Shown here piece after piece: positions 24,220-33,975 of a stretch of 64,000 nt of DNA. Position numbers and translations under genes: made by a program. The DNA is taken from NCBI GenBank assembly GCA_007570785.1, contig ML664152.1:7304171-7368170 (forward strand), in the 5' to 3' direction. The DNA is from Antilocapra americana (Eukaryota; Chordata; Mammalia; Artiodactyla; Antilocapridae). The notes beneath the pieces are model-generated. The model made no database searches. It saw only the letters and a program-made list of their open reading frames with translations, and had not been told where the DNA came from. The first letter of the stretch is position 1, and every line of letters starts with the position of its first letter.

Positions 24220-24847
24220 CTTATGTCTCCTGTTGCTATTCTTTTGGAACTCTGTATTGCAAAGAATGCAGAATTGCATATATCTTCTCCCTTTCCCCTT
24301 TCCTTTCACTTCTCTTCTTTCCTCAGCTATTTGTAAAGCCTCCTCAGACAGCCAATTTGCCTTATTGCATTTCTTTTTCTTTGGGATAGTTTTGGTCACT
24401 ACCTCCTATACAGTGTTAGAAACCTCCATCCATGGTTCTGCAGGCAATCTGTGTCCCAGATCTAATCCCTTGAATATACTTGTTACTTCCACTACAGAAT
24501 CACAAGGGATTTGATTTAGGTCATACCTGAATGGTCAATTGATTTTCCCTACTTTCTTCAAAAGTAGGGAAAGTTTTTTCTTCAAAATTCAAAAGCCTGA
24601 ATTTTGCAACAAGGAGCTGATGATCTGAGCCACAGTCAGCTCCAGGTCTTGTTTTTGCTGACTGTATAGAGAAAGAATACAATCAGTTTGATTTCAGTAT
24701 TGGCCATTTGGTGAGGTCCATGTGTAGAGTTGTCTCTTGTGTTGTTGGAAAAGGGTGTTTGCTATGTGTGAACTATGAACTATGTTGCCATGTAAATAAC
24801 AGATATGGCAAAATTTCTCTTTATAAATATCTTCCAGCAAGTAAATG

Positions 24848-25979
24848 AAAAAGCAAGAGAGTTGCAGAAAAACATCTATTTCCGCTTTATTGACTATGCC
24901 AAAGCCTTTGACTGTGTGGATCACTATAAACTGTGGAAAATTCTGAAAGAGATGGGCATACCAGACCACTTGACTTGTCTCTTGAGAAACCTGTATGCAG
25001 GTCAGGAAGCAACAGTTAGAACTGGACGTGGAACAACAGACTGGTTCCAAATAGGAAAAGGAGTAAGTCAAGGCTGTATATTGTCACCCTGTTTATTTAA
25101 CTTATATGCAGAGTACATCATGAGAAATGCTGGGCTGGAGGAGGCACAAGCTGGAATCAAGACTGTCAGGAGAAATATCAATAACCTCAGATATGCAGAT
25201 GACACCACCCTTATGGCATAAAGTGAAGAAGAACTAAAGAGCCTCTTGATGGAAGTGAAAGAGGAGAGTGAAGAAGTTGGCTTAAAGCTCAGCATTGAGA
25301 AAACTAAGAACATGGCATCTGGTCCCATCACTTCATGGTAAATAGATGGGGAAACAGTGGAAAAAGTGGCTGACTTTATTTTTCTGGGCTCCAAAATCAC
25401 TGCAGATGGTGATTGCAGCCATGAAATTAAAAGACGCTTACTCCTTGGAAGGAAAGTTATGTCCAACCCAGATAGTATATTGAAAAGCAGAGACATTACT
25501 TTGTCAACAAAGGTCCATCTAGTCAAGGCTATGGTTTTTCTAGTGGTCATGACAACTGAGATGTGGATGTGAGAGTTGGACTGTAAGGAAAGCTGAGCAC
25601 TGAAGAATTGATGCTTTTGAACTGTGGTGTTGGAGAAGACCCTTGAGAGTTCTTTGGACTGCAAGGAGATCCAACCAGTCCATCCTAAAGGAGATCAGTC
25701 CTGGGTGTTCATCGGAAGGACTGATGTTGAAATTGATACTCTAATATTTTGGCCACCTGATGCAAAGAGCTGACTCATTTGAAAAGACCCTGATGCTGGG
25801 AAAGATTGAGGGCAGGAGGAGAAGAGGACGACAGACAGTTGGATGGCATCACTGACTCAATGGACATAAGTTTGGGTGGACTCTGGGAGTTGGTGATGGA
25901 GAGGGAGGCCTGGTGTGCTGTGGTTCACGGGTTGGCAAAGAGTCAGACATGGTGAGTGACTGAACTGAACTGAACTGAA
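24848..25979 (+). mobile_element. BovB LINE, 5'-truncated, plus strand
   Basis: It starts in the reverse transcriptase (AAGCAAGAGAGTTGCAG) and ends GACTGAACTGAACTGAACTG. The open frame 24805-25221 runs FIDYAKAFDCVDHYKLWKIL, then KGVSQGCILSPCLFNLY and an intact RYADDTTLMA before a stop. Its left flank is the 5' end of the opposite-strand BovB, so the two are head to head with about 80 bp between. A further frame at 25357-25572 covers the thumb. Confidence 0.93.
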
Positions 25980-26129
25980 ATGAAGAAGGAAAGCGAGAAG
26001 AGAAATATTGTCATTTTGCAAGCCGTAGGAATTAAATTAACCACACATTATACATCCGTAACTTCTCAGGGCACCAGAAAGGGACAATAAGACATATGTG
26101 CTTCCTGAGGAAAGTGTGTGAAGCAGTCC

Positions 26130-26683
26130 TGCAACGTAGAGGTTAATATTACAGTCAGCCACATGTTGCTCTGATAAGCCGTGAGAAAATCTCCACAGGA
26201 AAATGATAAGAGTGAAGCAAAGCAATAACCCAAATAAAAGTACATCAGGTTGATTAGTTGGGGTCGTCACACCCTGCTAAGCTAAAGAAAAACACGTGGA
26301 CCTTGGAACGCCAGGTCAGCGCAGGTTCAGAACGCTGCTTGGGCACACACCAAGATGTTTTCCCAAGGCATATGGAGGTCTATGGCCTCCAGCTAGGTGA
26401 TACCCCTGTACAAGAAAATAACAAAGATAATTAAAAAATAATCAATAAAATGGGAGACGTGAATGGAGACATAGGAGGCTGACTTCACTGTAGCACAAGA
26501 GATACTTTCTGCGTGCCAAGACACTAAATAAAAGCGATAAAGCTGCGAGGAACAGGGCTCTTGATCCAAGAGGTCTTGAGTCCACAGGTCCCATCTTTAA
26601 AACTTTAATTCTGCCTCTAGTTTCTTTTTCCCCAACTGTGCGTCGACTACATTCAATCCCTACCTGCTGCGCTGACTGCAGCA
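26130..26683 (+). mobile_element. 5' LTR of class II endogenous retrovirus
   Basis: 554 bp, TG at 26130 and CA at 26682-26683. It pairs with the 3' LTR at 37848-38406. My hand alignment gives about 43 substitutions plus a few indels over about 550 bp (near 8 percent). A polyadenylation signal AATAAA lies at 26527-26532. LTRs drive and end proviral transcription. No matching short TSD is visible outside the two LTRs. Confidence 0.88.
26527..26532 (+). promoter_or_regulatory. LTR polyadenylation signal
   Basis: AATAAA in the 5' LTR, conserved at 38250-38255 in the 3' LTR. It probably marks the R region end about 150 bp before the LTR end. Confidence 0.6.
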
Positions 26684-26708
26684 AGAAGCGCCGGATGTGG
26701 GGCTCGAA
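26684..26708 (+). promoter_or_regulatory. Primer-binding site, lysine-tRNA type
   Basis: Directly after the LTR, the stretch containing GCGCC and GTGGGGCTCGAA resembles the lysine-tRNA (type 1,2) primer site used by many betaretroviruses, with a few mutated bases. It places the provirus in class II (ERV-K-like). Confidence 0.7.
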
Positions 26709-26729
26709 AATGAAGGATCGCTAAGAGCC

Positions 26730-26798
26730 AAACTGAAGTTGAAATATCAAGCAAAATTGAAGCTGAAATATCAAATGAAACTGAAGCTGAAATATAGG
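26730..26798 (+). repeat. 24-bp tandem repeat in the proviral leader
   Basis: Nearly three copies of a 24-bp unit (26730-26753, 26754-26777, 26778-26798), pattern AAACTGAAGCTGAAATATCA. The copies differ at a few positions. It lies between the primer site and the splice donor. Confidence 0.85.
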
Positions 26799-26848
26799 CT
26801 CACAGTCCTGAAGAAGAGTCGGGCGAGGCTCTGAAAATCCCCCTTTGC

Positions 26849-26856
26849 GGTAAGTA
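26849..26856 (+). promoter_or_regulatory. Predicted major splice donor of the provirus
   Basis: GCGGTAAGTAAT matches the consensus donor, with GT at 26850-26851. It lies between the primer site and gag, where simple retroviruses place the donor for env mRNA. This is inferred from motif and position only. Confidence 0.55.
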
Positions 26857-26890
26857 ATACTCTCTTAGGCAGTGAAACCGGGGGAAAAGC

Positions 26891-28150
26891 ATGGGAAATT
26901 CAGAAAGCTCGGAACAATACCGGCCATATGTATGCCTCTGAAGGTGGAAATGAGTGCCGGTTATTGGAGCTTTTAAAAACCATTGAGAAGCATCGCTCAT
27001 GGTTCCCGTCTCTCGGTACTTTAGATTTAGGAACATGGGAAAAGATAGGTAGTGAATTAGAGGAACTTTTTTGCAAGGTAGTGCCCTTGCCTATGTCTAT
27101 CTGGTCAACTTGGGCACTGCTAAAATCCATTTTAGAACCTCTTCAGACCCCAGAAAGCTCAGAAAGGAGTGAGGATGAATGTGAAACCCCATCGAAGGGA
27201 GAGTGTGAATATGCAGAGCCCGAGGGGATAGAAGCAGGTCAAGAAGCAACAGTTAGAACTGGACATGGAACACTGGGCTGGAAGAAGCACAAGCTGGAAT
27301 CAAGATTGCTGGGAGAAATATCAATAGCCTCAGATATGCAGATGACACCACCCTTATGGCAGAAAGTGAAGAGGAACTAAAAAGCCTCTTGATGAAAGTG
27401 AAAGAGGAGAGTGAAAAAGTTGGTTTAAAGCCCAACATTCAGTTAGACTCGACTGAGAGACTGAACTGAACTGAGGGGATAGAGCATAAAACGCTGGAGG
27501 CTGTTAAAGCTGCATGCATTTCCTTCTACACCTTTGTTTAGGGAAGCTGAATCTCCTCTGCCTGTCTTCCTCCCGATTCTCTCTTAACTGCTGGAGCAAT
27601 TCAAGCTTTTCCTTCCTTACAACAGATGGCAATTCTGTCACTCCTCCAGAAAGGTATTTGGCGGGCTTGATGAGAGGGTGACTTGAAGGCTATGACTATG
27701 ACATTTCCAGTGACAATATGTGAATGGATAGCTCCTGGGACAGATCCTAATAATCCTAATGGGGTTACCTAATGGGATACACAAACAGATTCCCTTCAAA
27801 ATACCAAAGGAACTTAAGCAAGTTATTCAAAATTATGGAGTAAATTCTCCTCTTACTTTGGGAATAGTACAGGGACTAGCTGAGAGTCCCCGTTTGATTT
27901 TGGCAGCTCATAACCTAGCCAGACAGATCCCCATCTCGTTAGATCAAATGATAGGCAGTGGAAATTGGGGGAAAATTCAAGATCAAGTGCTTATGAAATA
28001 TCAGGCTATAAAACAGGTGAGGCGATACTGCCTAAGAGCCTGAGAGAAAATAGAGGTTAAAGGACAGGCTCTTTTACTTTAAGACTCACCTCCCCAGAGA
28101 GACAATCCCTGATGGGACAACATCTCATCAATCAGGCTACCCCTGTCATC
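26891..28150 (+). pseudogene. Proviral gag (matrix and capsid remnants), broken
   Basis: A start codon at 26891 encodes Met-Gly, as needed for N-myristoylation of matrix, but a stop follows after 16 codons. Matrix homology continues in another frame at 26928-27220 (FPSLGTLDLGTWEKIG). A BovB fragment interrupts at 27237-27472. Capsid-like text follows at 27759-28043 (PFKIPKELKQVIQNYG, PLTLGIVQGLAE, NWGKIQDQVL) and ends in a stop. Gag would form the virus core. The frame is destroyed by at least one frameshift, several stops and the insertion. The nominal 150-codon frame 26928-27380 is a gag-BovB chimera. Confidence 0.75.
27237..27472 (+). mobile_element. Internally deleted BovB in gag, with TSD
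   Basis: 236 bp made of three BovB pieces in correct order and orientation: reverse transcriptase (GGTCAAGAAGCAACAG), a later part (CTGGGCTGGAAGAAGC through CCCAACATTCAG), and the last 30 or so bases (CGACTGAGAGACTGAACTGA). About 0.1 kb and about 0.8 kb are missing between them. An imperfect TSD of 14-15 bp, GAGGGGATAGA(A)GCA, lies at 27222-27236 and 27473-27486, so the deleted form was inserted as such. Confidence 0.9.
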
Positions 28151-29780
28151 AGATCCAATTTGAACATTCTCTGGTTTAATTTTTAACTATGAAACTACGA
28201 CTACTAAAAAGAGAGATGACATTTTTGACACTGAATGGCCGTGGTATTCCAGAGAATGATTCTGGAGAAAACTGGCTAAAATAAAATCTTTTTTGAAACT
28301 GCAGAACTGGTTCTTCTTGCATGTACAATAGGAAAAAGTTGACTTGTTAGAATAGTTTTTTGGAGCTCCAATTCTGCCTGAGAAACAAAAACAGTCCTGG
28401 GGAAAAAATCTGAAGTTAACTCTTATCATGTCTTTAGGATACACAGCCCGCTCTATCTGGGTCTCCAGTCATGAACACATTGGTAGAACTCAAACCAAGA
28501 AAAAAAGAAACATTTTAAATTTCAAGCAGAAAACTATGAGATCTCTGGCTGTCTGTCTAAATTTATCTGTGTCTCAGTTTTTGGATAATATGAGGTTAAT
28601 TTATAAATGAGCTCTATTTAAATTCAGGTTCACGTGAACTGAAAAATATTCAACATTAAATATCTAACATTAATGTTTGTTTGCTAATCTAATTAAGACA
28701 TGTCTTAAGTTATCAACATTGATCAACATTGTGTAATACTTTTATTGTGCATAAGTTTAATGTAAACTAAATTTGTCAACAAAAAGTAACTCTTTATATA
28801 TATGAATATATATAAATGAGATGAAAACTTTTAGATAAGCTCTATTAAAAATAATTATATTTTAGAAATGTCTATCTAAAGTAATCTCTGAGGACTGGGT
28901 AACTTAAACTTCTAGGGTTGTACTAAACTAAGTGATAAAAGTTTATTAAATAGTTAGCTCATTTCCAAATAAAATAAGATTTTGAAATATTAATTACTGA
29001 ACACTAACTTCCTCTTACAGAAAAACTAAAGTGATTTTGGACTGTTAACATGTTTGGTGCCATCCTGAGATGTTCTCTATAAAAAAAAAAGCAAATGTTT
29101 TAAAAAAACTTAAAACTGGTATTTATGTTCACCAATCTATAAAATGCTAATATACAAGACAATTCATGATTGCTTAAAGAAAATAAGATTTATGTTTTTA
29201 ATAAAAAGATATAAAAATGAAAAAAAAGAAATTGCAGTCTATTAAGAACAGAAAAAAGAAATTAAATCTAAACTTACAGGTAGCTATTCTCTAAATAGGT
29301 AAATGAAGTGATGACTACAGAAAATGTAAAAAAAAGGGTTTATGACAAATGAACAAAGAGTTTTGTACATGATGCAAGTTTCTTAAGACATTAAGCTGCC
29401 TTTTAAGTCTTATTGTTACTTTGACTAAGTAAACAATAATTGTTTCACAATGAATATAAGCTGATACCAATCTGGAATTTGGTTTTCTCTTCCTGTTAAA
29501 AAAACAAAGTCTTCTTGGAGTATGGCCTTTGATAACAGACTATATAAATTTCTTTGTCTTTAAGTAATTCATATTTACTTTTAAAATCTTTGTTACTTTG
29601 ATAAAATGAATGTTTATCACAACGATCTGTGGAGACTATTATATACATAGACAGAGCTCATTCTGCTTCTACAAAATTAATCTCTCATCAGGAAATTTAA
29701 AATGAATAAATAATGGCTATAAACCAAACAGTCAGGGCTATGGGAAGTCCAAGACAGCCGCTTGGCTTTTCCCAGCTCCC
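28151..29780 (+). other. AT-rich proviral interior of unclear origin
   Basis: No protease, dUTPase or reverse transcriptase motifs could be read on either strand, although a complete provirus would carry pro and pol here. The sequence is very AT-rich with many stops. It could be badly decayed pol, or DNA inserted from elsewhere. Confidence 0.4.
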
Positions 29781-29799
29781 TGACAAACTTCATTTTTAT

Positions 29800-30130
29800 T
29801 TGAAAGGCTAAAGCCTTTCCTGGATGTAGGGCTAATATCTCACAATAAAAAAAAGGTGAAAATGTGTTTTCTACAATCTCCAGTGATCAGGGCACCCACT
29901 TTGCCCAACTGGTTATATAGACATTGGCAAAAAGCTTCACAAACTTCTTAAAGACTATCGTTTTACTGACCTCCTCAGTCGACAGGAAAGGACCACAAAC
30001 AAAGGGATCAATTGCATGGGATTGAACAGACTGCTAAATATGACTACAATCTTCATGACTTTTTGTCTGACATATTACTGGCTTCTCATCTGTGTTTTCA
30101 GATATAAAAAAGCTCTTCTCCTCAAGTCAC
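29800..30130 (+). pseudogene. Integrase-core-like remnant of gammaretroviral type
   Basis: The text ISSDQGTHFAQLVI (from about 29875) resembles the second Asp motif of class I (gammaretrovirus-like) integrases. Downstream, PPQSTGKDH (from about 29970, one frameshift away) resembles the PQSSGK-E motif; the acidic position is Asp. Allowing for that frameshift, about 34-35 residues separate the two, close to the D-35-E rule. One internal stop interrupts the stretch. This differs in style from the second integrase at 30820. Integrases join viral DNA to the host genome. Low to moderate confidence because only two motifs are seen. Confidence 0.45.
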
Positions 30131-30819
30131 TGATGATTTAAAACAATTTAGTGATTTATACCTGTGGAGAAAATTAAAACATTTTTGTTTTCTTTTCGCC
30201 TCGTCCCTCAAGAAATTGGAGACATTTGGGTTCTGAACAGTCTCATCAAGGTAAAAAAGACTGTCTCCAGACATATACAGAAATCTCAGAGTATACTGGA
30301 GCACTCTAAAAGAAAAATCCACCCAACTGTTGTCAGGCCTATGGTATCTATTATGTTTCACTGAATAATAAGTTCTAGGTTTGTTAATTAAGGTCTGTAT
30401 TTACTAAGACTCAATTCTAAGATAGTTTCTTGTGGTTATGTTACATTGATAAGAGGCTTCATTAAGTTAAATTAAAAAAAAACCAACAAATTCTCTAAGT
30501 TTGTTTCTAAAGATTATCTCAGTAACCAGCTTTTAAATAAAGATCAGATTCTCCAGGATCTACCACCAGGAAATTAACAACAAGCTATAGTCATTTAACA
30601 AACTAAGTCAGGTGACTTAAAGATGTCACTGGGCTATATGTAATAAAAAAGTTCTTGACTTAAGTTCCTACTTATGATTTTGCTATTACTGCTAACCATA
30701 TTGTTTCCTATATTGCCTGTTTCGAGAAATGTTGTCCCTTACATTATCAAATGTGTGACTGAACCACTGATATAATGATAGTATATAGTTCCATACAAAA
30801 CCCATAGTTATAACGGATG
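30131..30819 (+). other. Proviral interior, no motif recognised
   Basis: AT-rich, with stops in all frames. It lies between the two integrase-like segments. A zinc-binding N-terminal integrase region would be expected towards 30700-30800, and a CC pair can be read there, but not convincingly. Confidence 0.35.
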
Positions 30820-31430
30820 TAACTCATGTATCTTCCTTTGGTAAGCTCTCTGATGTACATGTGACTATTGATATATTCTCTCAATTTATATGGGTCACTG
30901 CTCACGCCAGTGAGACTACAAAACATGTACAAAGACATTTGTATGCTTGTTTTGCTGTTGTAAAATTACCAAAAACCGTAAAAACTGATAGCGGCCCTGT
31001 TTATACCAGTAGAGCATTCCAACAATTTTTTAAAATTTGGTCTATAAAACATTCTACTGACATTCCCTATAATCCACAAGGACAGGCCATATTGGAGAGG
31101 GCTAATCAATCACTTAAACATATGATACAAAAACAAAAAGGGGGAGATGCCATAGGACAATAAATGCTACTGAATAAAGCTTGATTTACTCTCAATTTTT
31201 TAATATTTCAGCACAAACTATGGAAACTGCAGCTGAGTGACATTTTCAGGCTACATCCACAAGTACAACTAAGCCTGTAATTTGGTGGAAGACCCACTAA
31301 CAAATGCTCGGTCACGGGGGAAGTTAATTACGTGGGGAAGAGGGTCTGCTTGTATCTCCCCAGGAGAAAGTCTAGAACCTGTGCGGATTCTAGCTCGTAA
31401 AGTAAAACTGAGCAGAAACAATGAGTGACT
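30820..31430 (+). pseudogene. Proviral integrase, betaretroviral type, core open
   Basis: Frame 30861-31163 is open for 100 codons and carries the catalytic core: first Asp in VTIDIFSQFI, second Asp in KTDSGPVY, and Glu in GQAILERANQ. Exactly 35 residues lie between the second Asp and the Glu, so the D,D-35-E triad is complete. The upstream QTDVTHV-like motif is on the same side but with a changed frame. The frame ends at a stop soon after KQKGGDAIGQ; C-terminal integrase homology (ITWGRGSACISPGE-like at about 31331-31372) continues in another frame. Truncated and not functional. Confidence 0.85.
31126..31145 (+). promoter_or_regulatory. Internal copy of the polypurine tract (central-PPT-like)
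   Basis: These 20 bases are identical to 37826-37845, the tract just before the 3' LTR. Here they also encode part of the integrase C-terminal region (QKQKGG). A second plus-strand primer site in integrase is known from lentiviruses; for this provirus it is an inference from identity and position. Confidence 0.5.
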
Positions 31431-32437
31431 CCAGGCAACCTGACCATGGCTATGTTTGTCCTGATAACCATCACAGTGAGTATTACCCCCAACTTTGGCA
31501 GAAGCAAAGAATTACACCTATTGAGCCTATGTATCTAATCCTCCGTTGCTAAGACCTGTTAATTGGGGTGAAGGGTCTATCCCTGTTTATGTTAATGACT
31601 CCTCCTGGATCCCTGGCCCAGAAGACAAGCGTTTGCCCTTCATAAAAAGGAAGAGGGGACCCCCTTCAATAGTACTTTGGGTTTTGACACTTGGCCTGTT
31701 TGCCTGGGTGCTGACCAGGGCTGTCATAATCGATCAATGCAGGCTTGGCTTTCTGTAAATTCTTTGAACAGAAATCACACTAAAGCTCAGCTGCATTTAC
31801 TTTCTGGATTGAGCTCTGGATATCAAGAGACTGATCAAAGTAATCTAACCAAGCCAGATAGACCCTTGTGTGAGAGCACATCCATATGGGCTGATTGACA
31901 AGATCAAATACACTGGGATAATTGTCATGGGATCGAGGGGGTGATCTTACTTAATGGTTCCTATGGAATTGTCTGGGTCCCCTAAGGGGTATGCAGTCTC
32001 TAATTGCTCACACCATAACTCATCCTGCAATCCTAATAAGAAGTTGCATTGGCATGGATGTGAGTACAACCACACTACTATTACTGCACACTAAGACTAT
32101 CCCATTATCTGCCATGGCAGTGGCATGTCTCTGCTGCAGCGGAGGGCTCAAACAGAAATATGGATGTTGGCCACAAGCCTGAATAAATAGCAAATTTGGG
32201 ATGGAAATTATTCTCATTCCACAAATTATCCTTTGTCATTCAATACATTAACAAATTGGACATTTATATTCAAGCTTGTGTTAAGGATCTATATGTAATT
32301 ATGATTGGCACTATAACCATTAATCAAACAGAAAGGAACCTGACCTCCAGGATTGCAAACTATATACCTGCTTGAGCAATTCATTATTTAACTCTTAACT
32401 ATTGAGAGAGTCAATTTCTAGGCAGGTTGATAAGAAG
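31431..32437 (+). pseudogene. Proviral env surface-subunit remnant
   Basis: Position after integrase and before the transmembrane part at 37215 marks this as env SU, which would bind the host receptor. Short frames at 31546-31758, 31677-31898 and 31991-32182 overlap in different frames and each ends in a stop. W- and C-containing text appears, but no intact signal peptide or cleavage site is readable. Heavily decayed; not reconstructed here. Confidence 0.55.
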
Positions 32438-32603
32438 TCCGGGGCCCCAGAGAAGGAGAAAGGGGTCTGAGGCTCTCAAGGAGGAGGTAGCGGTCTTGAA
32501 TTCTCAAGGAGGAGGAAAGGACAAATGCCTTTTTTCCCTCTACAGTCCTTAGTCTTAGTCACATAAAACGGTTTTTTTCTTTAAGCCTGGAACTGATTAC
32601 ACA
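32438..32603 (+). other. Purine-rich segment with a repeated motif, possible LTR piece
   Basis: GGGGCCCCAGAGAAGGAG is followed by two copies of CTCAAGGAGGAGG (from 32474 and 32503), then a T-rich part. This differs in base composition from the AT-rich proviral interior. It recalls the start of other bovid class II LTRs, but it is cut by the BovB at 32604 and no second end was found. Confidence 0.3.
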
Positions 32604-33975
32604 ACTGGAAAAGGTCAGTTTTCATTCCAATCCCAAAGAAAGGCAGTGCCAAAGAATGCTCAAACTACAGCATAATTATACTCATCTCACATGCTATCAA
32701 AGTGATGCTCAAAATTCTCCAAGGCAGGCTTCATCAGTACATGAACCATGAACTTCCAGATGTTCAAGTTGGATTTAGAAAAGGCAGAGGAACTAGAGAC
32801 CAAATTGCCAACATCTGCTGGAGCATCAAAAAAGCAAGACAGTTCCAGAAAATCATCTATTTCTGCTTTATTGACTAGGCCAAATCCTTTGACTGTGTGG
32901 ATCACAACAAGTTGTGGAAAATTCTTCAAGAAATGGGAATACCAGACCACCTGATCTGCCTCCTGAGATACCTGTATGCAGGTCAGGAAGCAACAGTTAC
33001 AACAGGACATGGAACAACAGACTGGTTCCAAATCGGGAAAGGAGTATGTCAAGGTTGTATGTTGTCACCCTGCTTATTTAACTTATAGGCAGAGTACATC
33101 ATGAGAAACGCTGGGCTGGAAGAAGCACAAGCTGGAATCAAGATTTCCAGGGAAGAAATATCAATAACCTCAAATATGTAGATGAAACCACCTTTATGGC
33201 AGAAAGTGAAGAGGAACTAAAGACCCTCTTGATGACAGTCTTTCTCCTCTTTCAGGAGAGTGAAAAAGTTGGCTTAAAACTCAACATTCAGAAAGCTAGG
33301 ATCATAGTGTCTGGTCCCATCACTTCATGGCAAATAGATGGGGAAACAGTAGAAACAGTGGCAGACATTGTTATTTTGGGCTCCAAAATCACTGCAGATG
33401 GTGACTGCAGCCATGAAATTAAAAACTGCTTGCTCCTTGGAAGAAAAGCCATGACCAACCTAGACAGCTTATTAAAAAGAAGAGACATTACTTTACCAAC
33501 AAAAGTGTCTAGTCAAAGGTATGGTTTTTCCAGTAGTCATGTATGGATGTGAGAGTTGGACCATAAAGAAAGCTGAGCACCAAAGAACTGATGCTTTTGA
33601 ACTGTGGTGTTGGAGAAGACTCTTAAGAGTCCCTTGGACTGCAAGGAGATCCAACCAGTTCATCCAAAAGAAAATCAGTCCTGAATATTCATTGGAAGGA
33701 CTGATGCTGAAGCTGAAACTCCAATACTGTGGCTACCTAATGCTAAGAACTGATTCATTTGAAAAGACCCTGATGCTGGGGAAGATTGAAGGTGGGAGGA
33801 GAAGGGGAGGATAGCGGATGAGATGGTTGGATGGCATCACCGACACAATGGACATGAGTTTGAATTAGCTCTGGGAGTCGGTGATGGACAAGGAGGCCTG
33901 GCATGCTGCTGTCCATGCAGTTGCAAAAAGTTGGACACGACTAAATGACTGAACTGAACTGAAGTGAACTGAACT
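32604..33975 (+). mobile_element. BovB LINE in the proviral env region, plus strand
   Basis: 5'-truncated in the reverse transcriptase (ACTGGAAAAGGTCAGTTTTC) and ending GACTGAACTGAACTGAAGTG. Open blocks lie at 32748-32954, 32897-33088, 33196-33552 and 33521-33814. The catalytic YADD is changed to YVDE (near 33176-33187), FIDYAKAF has a stop (FID-TAG), and a 15-bp insertion interrupts the thumb near 33240. Dead copy. TSDs are not clear. Confidence 0.93.

Larger units (their letters stand above)
21452..24766 (-). mobile_element. BovB LINE, minus strand, interrupted by nested elements
   Basis: The 3' end is at 21452 (AATCACTCAGTCCTGTTTG, reverse complement of the BovB terminus). The element runs through the reverse transcriptase and linker to the endonuclease, stopping at 24766 inside GTGTTTGCTATG. 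It is interrupted by a Bov-tA (which holds an L1) at 22379-23176 and by another Bov-tA at 24012-24219. Net BovB content is about 2.3 kb. Many stops; long frames such as 23209-23514 on the plus strand are antisense shadows. Confidence 0.92.

Noticed and set aside
26928..27380. 150-codon frame as an intact gag gene
   Set aside because: Its second half is BovB sequence joined at 27237; the real gag start at 26891 is in another frame.
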